A DNA stretch of 13,037 bases, taken from NCBI GenBank assembly GCA_002314605.1, contig DCGO01000019.1, positions 3,313 to 16,349 on the forward strand, given 5' to 3'. A model generated the notes under the pieces. It had not been told where the DNA came from, searched no databases, and saw only the letters and a program-made list of their open reading frames with translations. Below are positions 1 through 6,493 of this stretch, in pieces; the stretch's first letter is position 1; each line of letters opens with the position of its first letter. This DNA is from Lentisphaeria bacterium UBA1776 (GTDB taxonomy: Bacteria > Verrucomicrobiota > Lentisphaeria > Victivallales > Victivallaceae). The position numbers and the translations under genes are program-made.

Positions 1-1085
1 AGTGCCAGATTGGAATTGCCCTTGAGAATGCCCCGGTGCAGATGGTACAGATAAAAGCCGCCCATCAGGATCAGGACCAGACACCAGAACATGTTATGCG
101 TCAAAATGAAAAAATCACTGCTGCCGGTCTCCCGGGAACGTTTTTCCTGCAGATAGTTGGCCAGAAGCTCCCTCGTTTCCGGGGTGATTACATCGCCTTT
201 GCGGACAAGCACCTGATACTGACGGTAGTTCCTCGTCACCGGGCTGATGCTGTCGGCGGCCCGGGCGGAGGCTTCTTCCGAAAGCTTCGGTTCGTAACGC
301 AGGGTACCGGCTTCGCCCAGCAGCTTAACAAAAACATTGCTCCCGGTCTGCAGATTGGTCTGTTTCGCCGGACTGTCCTGCTGGAACCGGAACAGCGCCC
401 GGGCCAGACGATTCGCCGCCTGCTGCGTTTCCGGAACCGATGATACCGGTTTAGGCTGACGGAAACGGTGACGAAGATCCCCGATTCTCACCATATTCTC
501 CGGTCCAAGCCCCTGCCGGTCCTTGGTGCTGAAGAGCCCTGTCTGCAGAATGGACGCAAGTTCCTCGTCCACATAGCGTTTGGCCGAGGGGTTCCGGATC
601 GCCTCCAGAATGAGTTTCCGCTGATCGGCGGAAAGCTCCGCAGCCAGCAGCGTTTCCTCACCGCCGTTGTCTTCCGGATAACTGCGCACCGCCGAAAAAA
701 AACGTTCGATCCGGCTGCTCAGTGCTGCATTCGCCTCCGGAGAAATAGAATAAAAACGGGGTTCCGCCTGCCGGGCGGCTTTCTTTGCACGTAAAGTTTC
801 GGCGGGATTGGCCAGCTGGAAATCGAAAGCCGCACTGATGGACTCGGGGGCCTTCTGCCCTACCACCGGTACATCGTTGTTCTGGGGCGTTTTCCGGGCC
901 AGTGTCATCAGCAGAACCGCACAGCTCCACAGAAACACGATCATGAAACAGGCGAAAACACGGGATGAATCCATGTTCAATCCCTGTTCATCCTCCGGGC
1001 GGAGCGGGGCGGCAATCAGCCCTTTGCGGATCAGCCGGGCGCGGGCGCGCCGCCGCATCCAGCCGTCAATCAGCTGCTGGAACAT
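1..1085 (-). CDS. 7TM-HD family protein (PgpH/YqfF-like), N-terminal part only, runs off the window
   Basis: About 361 codons of an open minus-strand frame are visible from the ATG at 1083-1085 to the window edge; the C-terminal half is missing. The N-terminus is basic (MRRRARARLIRKG, residues 10-22). A first membrane helix follows (about 43-62), then a long extracytoplasmic domain (about 70-325), and a second helix begins near 333-347. Two segments fit the extracellular domain of the 7TM-HD family: an early stretch with APESISAAFDF (79-89), and YRQYQVLVRKGDVITPETREL (288-307, quoted only in part as VRKGDVITPETREL). In family members such as Listeria PgpH, the distal HD domain hydrolyses cyclic di-AMP; that domain lies outside the window, so activity here is inferred. 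The start is supported by a GGAG at 1091-1094, 5 nt upstream. The gene overlaps the end of phoH by 16 bp, the well-known phoH-yqfF arrangement. Confidence 0.85.
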   Translation of the reverse strand, partial: MFQQLIDGWMRRRARARLIRKGLIAAPLRPEDEQGLNMDSSRVFACFMIVFLWSCAVLLMTLARKTPQNNDVPVVGQKAPESISAAFDFQLANPAETLRAKKAARQAEPRFYSISPEANAALSSRIERFFSAVRSYPEDNGGEETLLAAELSADQRKLILEAIRNPSAKRYVDEELASILQTGLFSTKDRQGLGPENMVRIGDLRHRFRQPKPVSSVPETQQAANRLARALFRFQQDSPAKQTNLQTGSNVFVKLLGEAGTLRYEPKLSEEASARAADSISPVTRNYRQYQVLVRKGDVITPETRELLANYLQEKRSRETGSSDFFILTHNMFWCLVLILMGGFYLYHLHRGILKGNSNLA

Positions 1086-2047
1086 TTTTTCTCCGTTTCC
1101 TTGGCGGTAAACGCCAGAATAATTTTCTCCAGCAGAGCGTGCCGGACGACGTCTGCCGTGGTGAAGTGACAGAATTCGATCTCAGGAAGTCCCGACAGGA
1201 CCTGTTCCGCCTTCAGCAGCCCAGACCCTTCGCCGCACTTCAAATCATTCTGCGAAGGGTCCCCGGTAACCACACAGCGGGAATGAAATCCCATACGGGT
1301 AAGAAACATCAGCATCTGATCCGGCGAGGTGTTCTGCGCTTCATCCAGAATAATGAAGGCATCCCCCAAAGTCCGCCCCCGCATGAATGCCAGCGGGGCG
1401 ACTTCGATCACCCCCTTCTGGATCAGATCCGCAGCTTCCTCCGCAGGCATCATATCATACAATGCATCGTACAGCGGACGAAGGTAGGGCATGATCTTCT
1501 CTTCCAGATTGCCTGGAAGAAATCCCAGATTCTCACCGGATTCCCTGGCCGGCCGGGTGAGGATGATCCGGGAACAGTTTCCCTCCAGAAATTCCGAGAC
1601 CGCCACCGCCATGGCCAGATAAGTCTTGCCGGTTCCCGCAGGTCCGATGCCGAATACCACTTCCTTGCGCCGCATGGCCCGGACATATTCCATCTGCCGG
1701 AAGGAACGGGGAAGAACCTCCCGCTTTCGGGGACTGACCCGGATCTTTTCGCGCCACAGTTCCCGAAGATCCTGTCCGGAAAAACGGCGGACCGCTTTCA
1801 AAAGCAGTTCAAAGTCCCGCTGATCCAGATCCCGGCCCCGCTGGGTGTAAAAATACTGCAGCTCCCGGAAAAAACCGCAGGCCTGACGGACCGTTTCCGG
1901 TTCACCGGAAATGGTGACACCCCCGTCTCTGGCCGCAATGGAAACGCCGAACGAACTGCCGATCATCTGCAGATTGGCCACTTCCCGTCCGGCGCATGCT
2001 CCATGGAGGCTCAGACCGTTTTCGAAATAAAAACGCTCTTCAGCCAT
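1070..2047 (-). CDS. phoH: PhoH-like P-loop ATPase
   Basis: This encodes a 325-residue cytoplasmic ATPase of the PhoH/PhoL family, a usual length for it. Residues 1-65 form a small KH-like N-terminal region. The P-loop GPAGTGKT is at 135-142, followed by the family segment TRPARESGENLGFLPG (164-179). Walker B FIILDEAQNT is at 231-240 and the sensor-like VTGDPSQNDL at 260-269. Many relatives read Q[IV]DLPRG.KSGL where this protein reads QNDLKCGEGSGL, so a usually hydrophobic position is Asn and the Pro is absent. The biological role of PhoH proteins is poorly settled; RNA-linked helicase or nuclease partnership is discussed for the family. The start is 4 nt downstream of the LysM gene stop and has no clear Shine-Dalgarno, which suggests translational coupling. 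The last 16 bp overlap the next gene. Confidence 0.93.
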   Translation of the reverse strand: MAEERFYFENGLSLHGACAGREVANLQMIGSSFGVSIAARDGGVTISGEPETVRQACGFFRELQYFYTQRGRDLDQRDFELLLKAVRRFSGQDLRELWREKIRVSPRKREVLPRSFRQMEYVRAMRRKEVVFGIGPAGTGKTYLAMAVAVSEFLEGNCSRIILTRPARESGENLGFLPGNLEEKIMPYLRPLYDALYDMMPAEEAADLIQKGVIEVAPLAFMRGRTLGDAFIILDEAQNTSPDQMLMFLTRMGFHSRCVVTGDPSQNDLKCGEGSGLLKAEQVLSGLPEIEFCHFTTADVVRHALLEKIILAFTAKETEKKCSSS

Positions 2048-2051
2048 GTCG

Positions 2052-2621
2052 TTACAGTTTGGGAATCACGAGCTTCATGCCCGGATAGATGCGGTTGGGG
2101 TTGCCCTTGAACTGCGCATCGTTGGCTTTCAGAATCGGCATATAGCGGCGCCCGTCACCGTAAAATTTCTGGGCGATCCTGGAAATGGAGTCGCCTTTCT
2201 GCACCACATAGACTTCACCAGGCTGCTGAACAGCAGAAGTCTGAACCTGAGTCTTTCCGGAAGCCTTTGCGGGAACTGCCGCCGGGGCCCCCTCCGCAGG
2301 GGCAGATTCGCCGGGAATCCCCACCGTATCAACGGCAGCATCAGGCACCGCGGAAGGATCGGCAGCGGCTTTTTCAGCGTCCCCGGCCTTGGGAGCCTGA
2401 GCCTCATCCGCGGGAGCCGGTTTGAAATCGGGATCCCGGTTGTCAAAAGTCGCCGGAGGCGCTACACGGGGTGGGCGCCAGGAGGAGTAGCTGGAGCGGA
2501 TCTGGGACTGCCACTGTTCCTCTTCCGAGCCCAGCTGCGTCTGAGCCAGTTCTGGACCGCATCCTGCCAACGCGATCAGGAGAAGTGAACTTGCCGCACC
2601 GCCGACAACGTTTTTTTTCAT
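2052..2621 (-). CDS. LysM-domain lipoprotein
   Basis: This encodes a 189-residue exported lipoprotein. I start it at the ATG at 2619-2621, because AAAGGA sits about 8 nt upstream and this start gives a proper signal: basic MKKN, a hydrophobic run, then lipobox LAGC with Cys21 as the lipid-attachment residue. A longer frame with a start at 2651 would place ten charged residues ahead of the signal. Residues about 30-135 are a Pro/Ala/Glu-rich, probably disordered spacer. A single LysM domain fills the C-terminus (about 138-188: YVVQKGDSISRIAQKFYG through IYPGMKLVIP), which should bind peptidoglycan glycan strands. No catalytic domain is present, so it is likely a tethering or scaffold lipoprotein rather than a hydrolase. 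It is first in the block with phoH and the 7TM-HD gene and has its own promoter candidate upstream. Confidence 0.88.
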   Translation of the reverse strand: MKKNVVGGAASSLLLIALAGCGPELAQTQLGSEEEQWQSQIRSSYSSWRPPRVAPPATFDNRDPDFKPAPADEAQAPKAGDAEKAAADPSAVPDAAVDTVGIPGESAPAEGAPAAVPAKASGKTQVQTSAVQQPGEVYVVQKGDSISRIAQKFYGDGRRYMPILKANDAQFKGNPNRIYPGMKLVIPKL

Positions 2622-2688
2622 GCTGTGTTCCTTTCTGAAAAATTCAACCAACAGACCTTTGGCGATTCTGTTTTACCATGATGGAAAC

Positions 2689-2717
2689 AATATACTCTTG
2701 ATTGAACGACTTTGCAA
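2689..2717 (-). promoter_or_regulatory. Candidate sigma70-type promoter for the LysM-phoH-HD block
   Basis: Read on the minus strand, TTGCAA (2712-2717, 4 of 6 matches to TTGACA) is followed after exactly 17 nt by TATATT (2689-2694, 5 of 6 matches to TATAAT). The predicted transcript would start near 2682 and carry a leader of about 60 nt before the LysM gene start. This is a motif match only. Confidence 0.5.
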
Positions 2718-2748
2718 ATTTTCTCGAACATTTTTGCTGTGAAAAGAA

Positions 2749-2778
2749 CGAAAAAAACGGAAAAGATGTTTTTTTTCG
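2749..2778. repeat. A/T inverted repeat in the divergent regulatory region
   Basis: CGAAAAAAAC (2749-2758) is mirrored by GTTTTTTTTCG (2768-2778) across a 9-nt loop, with one unpaired T. It lies between the two divergent promoter candidates. It could be a regulator site, a weak hairpin, or a by-product of the local A and T runs; I cannot distinguish these. Confidence 0.3.
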
Positions 2779-2788
2779 CTGAAAAAAC

Positions 2789-2818
2789 TTGAAAAGTTGC
2801 AATAACAGGTCATTTTAT
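2789..2818 (+). promoter_or_regulatory. Candidate promoter for the secretion operon
   Basis: TTGAAA (2789-2794, 5 of 6 matches to TTGACA) and TTTTAT (2813-2818, 4 of 6 matches to TATAAT) are separated by 18 nt. This would give a leader of about 50 nt before the first gene at 2876. The -35 hexamer overlaps the small palindrome AACTT-GAA-AAGTT (2786-2798). Support is motif-based and moderate. Confidence 0.4.
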
Positions 2819-2875
2819 GCGTTATGTCTGCAGAGTCGGCGGATAATTTACACCAAAGAATTGGAGAAAAGGCGG

Positions 2876-3889
<1,014 letters not shown>

Positions 3890-3901
3890 GGAAACAATTC
3901 C

Positions 3902-5137
3902 ATGTTGTTCGGAGTTCAGGAGTGTGTGGCGATCACCATTGCAGCGGATGGTTCGGTCCGCGGGCTCCGCTGTGTCATCCGGCACCGGAATGCGGTGGTG
4001 ACGGCGGCGGAAACGCTGCCGCCTGACCGCGATGGACTGGCTCCGCAGCTGAAAAAGATCGGAGCCCTTCTCGGGGTGCGCCGGGATCACATTCTGGTGA
4101 TCGGTTCTGCAGACTGCCGGGGAGTGTTTTTCCGTACCGAACTGCCTGAAATGCCGAAGCATGAGCTGGAAAATGCTCTGGCGCTGGAAGCGCCGCGCCA
4201 TCTGCTTTACGGGGGGGAGAATGCACCGATGGCCTTCTGGGCCAAATCTGCCGACAACGGGCGATTCACCTGCTGGGTGTGGACCGCACCGGCGGAACAG
4301 TTTGCCCCGCTTTGGCAGATCCTGAACGACCTCCGCTGGCGGCCGGACGCGGTGCTGTCGCCGTATTTTGCGGCAGCGCCCCTGGGCGGAGGAAATGCCG
4401 GTTCCATGTACATACCGGACTTCGATCCGGATTTTTTCTGGGAAAACGGTTCCTTTCACCCGCAAACGGAGGGTGTTCCCCGAAATATCGAGCTCAAAAA
4501 AAGGCTTGGACAGGAAATCAGCGTTCCTGAGAAATTCGGTGCGGATTTCTGGAACCGGTACCTGGCCTGCGGAATGCTCTGCTGCTGTATGCGCCACGAT
4601 GCGCAGCAGGATGCCGGCATCCGGGATTTTGACACGCTTCTGCCGGTGGAATTGCGTCCCCGGCGGCTGCGGGCCCATCTGCGTTTTACGGTGATCCTGC
4701 TGACGGCCTGTGCTTTGTATTACGGCGGGCGGATGGTGATGGCCATGGGACGGCATTATGTGCAGTACTCCCAGCTTTCCGGTTCCATCCGGCAGCTGAA
4801 ATCCCGTACCGGTGCACTTCAGCGGAAACTGCGGAGCCGGGAAAAGATGCAGAAGGAGATGGTCCGGATCCTGGAGCAGTACAGCAGCGGGCAGGAACTT
4901 CTGCCTCTTCTGGCGCAGCTTTCGGAATCCTTGCCGGCATCGGTACTGGCAAGCAATCTCAAATTGAGCGACTCAGGGATCGATCTCACGCTTCACACCA
5001 CGCAGGAAAATGTGGATCTGGCGGATACACTGCGGAAATTTCCGTCCTTCAAGGTCGGGACTTTGCAGAACCGGAAAGTGAGCGACACCTTGAATATGGT
5101 GACCCTGCGTCTGAAACGGGAGCCGGTAAGGAAATGA
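3902..5137 (+). CDS. gspL: GspL-like inner-membrane protein (PilM-like cytoplasmic part plus PilN-like periplasmic part)
   Basis: This encodes a 411-residue bitopic inner-membrane protein. Residues about 1-245 form a cytoplasmic domain that resembles a degenerate actin-like PilM/GspL fold (opening LFGVQECVAITI; LPEMPKHELENALALEAPRHL at 81-101, cited here by position). A basic patch RPRRLRAHLR (252-261) precedes one membrane helix (about 262-281). A coiled coil follows (about 285-330), then a C-terminal PilN/GspL-type ferredoxin-like region (about 331-407) with the typical LLPLLAQLSESLPASV lead. In the family this protein links the motor ATPase to the periplasmic platform. A Cys cluster, CGMLCCCM (223-230), is unusual. 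AAGGAA (3888-3893) lies 8 nt ahead of the start. The stop overlaps the next start (ATGA). A T4P PilM-PilN fusion is the alternative reading. The family call is from architecture, not strong sequence identity. Confidence 0.72.
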   Translation: MLFGVQECVAITIAADGSVRGLRCVIRHRNAVVTAAETLPPDRDGLAPQLKKIGALLGVRRDHILVIGSADCRGVFFRTELPEMPKHELENALALEAPRHLLYGGENAPMAFWAKSADNGRFTCWVWTAPAEQFAPLWQILNDLRWRPDAVLSPYFAAAPLGGGNAGSMYIPDFDPDFFWENGSFHPQTEGVPRNIELKKRLGQEISVPEKFGADFWNRYLACGMLCCCMRHDAQQDAGIRDFDTLLPVELRPRRLRAHLRFTVILLTACALYYGGRMVMAMGRHYVQYSQLSGSIRQLKSRTGALQRKLRSREKMQKEMVRILEQYSSGQELLPLLAQLSESLPASVLASNLKLSDSGIDLTLHTTQENVDLADTLRKFPSFKVGTLQNRKVSDTLNMVTLRLKREPVRK

Positions 5138-5733
5138 AGACAAAAACTTTGTCAATCCGTACTCCGGAAGGTAGAAAACTTCTTGCTTTCTGTGCTTTTG
5201 CCCTGACTTTTTCCTGTGTGGTGCTGATGCTGACTTTTGATGTGAATCTTGATTCAGTGATTCCCGATGAGAATCGGATGAGCCAGCTGCGGCGGGAGGA
5301 AAAGAAGGCTCTGACGGCATGGAAACAGCTGGAAGCGAAACACCAGATTCTCCTCGAACAGGAAAAAAAGTACAAGGAACTCCTGAATTCCGGCTGGACG
5401 GAGGAAAAAAACGGATCTCCGGAAGTGGAGATCCCGAAAATCCTCCATTCTCTGGCACGCAAAAACGATTTGGAACTTTCCGGCGTATCGGCGGTCCGGC
5501 GGACCCGGATCAACAATGATCTGACCTTTCTGGAGATCGATGCCAATACCGTGGCCCCCCTGAGCAGTCTGACCGGGTTCTGGCAGGATATCCAGCAGCA
5601 GAAGCCGGCCATGGTCTGGCGGAAGATCGACCTCCGTCCGGAGACGGTACAGAATTCCGATCGGGTGATTTTCAACGGGACGATGCGTCTTCTTTTCCTC
5701 GGGGAAAATTTCACGGATGGAGGCGCAAAGTGA
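5134..5733 (+). CDS. GspM/PilO-like inner-membrane platform protein
   Basis: This encodes a 199-residue bitopic protein. A short cytoplasmic N-terminus (1-15) is followed by a membrane helix (about 16-36). A charged coiled coil comes next (about 46-85), and then a periplasmic domain (about 96-192) with predicted beta-alpha-beta character. That layout, the size and the position directly after the L-type gene fit GspM or PilO, which pair with L/N in the inner-membrane platform. Sequence similarity to either family is weak by eye, so the assignment rests mostly on architecture and synteny. It overlaps the upstream gene by 4 bp (ATGA) and the downstream gene by 4 bp (GTGA), indicating coupled translation. 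Confidence 0.65.
   Translation: MKTKTLSIRTPEGRKLLAFCAFALTFSCVVLMLTFDVNLDSVIPDENRMSQLRREEKKALTAWKQLEAKHQILLEQEKKYKELLNSGWTEEKNGSPEVEIPKILHSLARKNDLELSGVSAVRRTRINNDLTFLEIDANTVAPLSSLTGFWQDIQQQKPAMVWRKIDLRPETVQNSDRVIFNGTMRLLFLGENFTDGGAK
5719..5723 (+). promoter_or_regulatory. Shine-Dalgarno for the GTG start of the GspC-like gene
   Basis: GGAGG lies inside the 3' end of the GspM-like gene, 6 nt ahead of the GTG at 5730. It fixes a non-ATG start that places the membrane helix directly at the N-terminus. Confidence 0.65.
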
Positions 5734-6452
5734 AAATTCTGATCCTGATTGTCAATCTGCTTCTTTCCGGGGTCCTGGTCTGGGAAACGGTCCATTTTTT
5801 CAGCAATTCCTCCAATCTGACGGTCAGCCGGGGGACCCGGGCCAAAAAACATACAGGGGCCGCAGCGGCCAAAAACTCCGTCAAAAAGCCTGCGGAACCG
5901 GAACCGGATATCATGCAGAAAATTCTGAACGGCAATATTTTCAACGTGACCCGCTGCCCGGAAGCGGTGGGCGGCCGGGGCGGCGGGATCGCCTCCATGC
6001 AGCTGGTAGGGATCTATCACATCGGCGATCAGAAAGGGGCCATCATCACCTTGAATACCCGGAACAATTTCCGGCCCGGACCGGGGGGATGGAACAACCG
6101 GGGCCGGCAAAATACCCGGCAGCTCAAACCGCAGCAGACATTCATGCTGGGGGACACCATGGATAACGGGTATGTGGTGTCCGCCATTTACGATGACCGG
6201 GTGGAACTGACCCGGGGTGGCGGGCACATGGAACTCCGGCTGGAGCTGGCCTCCCGCCCGGTGACCCAGGCCCGGAATGCGGCCGCATGGCGGGCCAGCC
6301 GGCCAACCGCCCAGCAGATGCAGCAGCGCATGCAGATGGATCAAATGATGATGATGCGCCAGCTGATGCAGAGCACCAATCAAATGCAGCGGCAGATGAT
6401 GAACCAGTCCGCAAACCGCGGCGGCAATACCCGCAGCACCCGGAACCGATAA
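5730..6452 (+). CDS. GspC/PilP-like connector protein with Met/Gln-rich tail
   Basis: This encodes a 240-residue protein started at GTG 5730. One N-terminal membrane helix (about 2-24, ILILIVNLLLSGVLVW) is followed by a Lys/Ala/Pro linker (31-60). An HR-type homology region spans about 63-173. In it NIFNVTR (69-75), MQLVGIYHIGDQKGAII (90-106) and FMLGDTMDNGYVVSAIYDDRVEL (138-160, here given as key parts GD, VVSAI and DRVEL) match the GspC/PilP pattern. In the family this domain contacts the N0 domain of the secretin, which is the next gene. There is no PDZ domain after the HR region. Instead the C-terminus (about 194-226) is a run of Met and Gln, including MMMM at 206-209, then a basic Asn/Arg end. 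The tail may be helical or disordered; its role is unknown. Confidence 0.75.
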   Translation: MKILILIVNLLLSGVLVWETVHFFSNSSNLTVSRGTRAKKHTGAAAAKNSVKKPAEPEPDIMQKILNGNIFNVTRCPEAVGGRGGGIASMQLVGIYHIGDQKGAIITLNTRNNFRPGPGGWNNRGRQNTRQLKPQQTFMLGDTMDNGYVVSAIYDDRVELTRGGGHMELRLELASRPVTQARNAAAWRASRPTAQQMQQRMQMDQMMMMRQLMQSTNQMQRQMMNQSANRGGNTRSTRNR

Positions 6453-6493
6453 ACAGGATTGCAGAAAATTTACATATAAACGAGGAGCAGAGA
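6453..6493 (+). other. Short AT-rich gap before the secretin gene
   Basis: This 41-bp spacer is the largest gap inside the operon. It carries a TATAAA (6475-6480) with no acceptable -35 at normal spacing, and the Shine-Dalgarno GAGGAG at 6482-6487. I see no terminator in it, so read-through from the upstream genes is expected. Confidence 0.5.
6482..6487 (+). promoter_or_regulatory. Shine-Dalgarno deciding the secretin start
   Basis: GAGGAG lies 6 nt ahead of ATG 6494. It favours this start over a much longer frame open from 6287 inside the preceding gene. Confidence 0.75.

Larger units (their letters stand above)
2622..2875. other. AT-rich divergent intergenic region
   Basis: This is the only gap of notable size in the window, 254 bp between two divergently transcribed blocks. 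It is conspicuously A/T-rich compared with the GC-rich coding sequence around it, with several A and T runs between 2710 and 2795. It holds a promoter candidate on each strand and an A/T inverted repeat, described separately. I see no small gene, RNA gene or riboswitch in it. Confidence 0.8.

Noticed and set aside
965..2110. Plus-strand frame (381 codons) opposite phoH
   Set aside because: PhoH on the other strand has intact Walker motifs across this whole stretch; the plus frame shows no family features.
5049..6383. Long minus-strand open frame (444 codons) opposite the GspM/GspC-like genes
   Set aside because: It is antisense to three well-supported coupled genes and its composition (His, Arg and Pro rich) is that of an antisense shadow in GC-rich DNA.
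6475..6480. TATAAA before the secretin as an internal promoter
   Set aside because: No reasonable -35 hexamer lies 16-18 nt upstream, and the nearest TTGCAG is only 10 nt away.
6287..6493. Longer secretin frame starting inside the GspC-like gene
   Set aside because: The extra 69 residues are low-complexity shadow sequence of the other frame. ATG 6494 has GAGGAG 6 nt upstream and begins a proper signal peptide with a lipobox.
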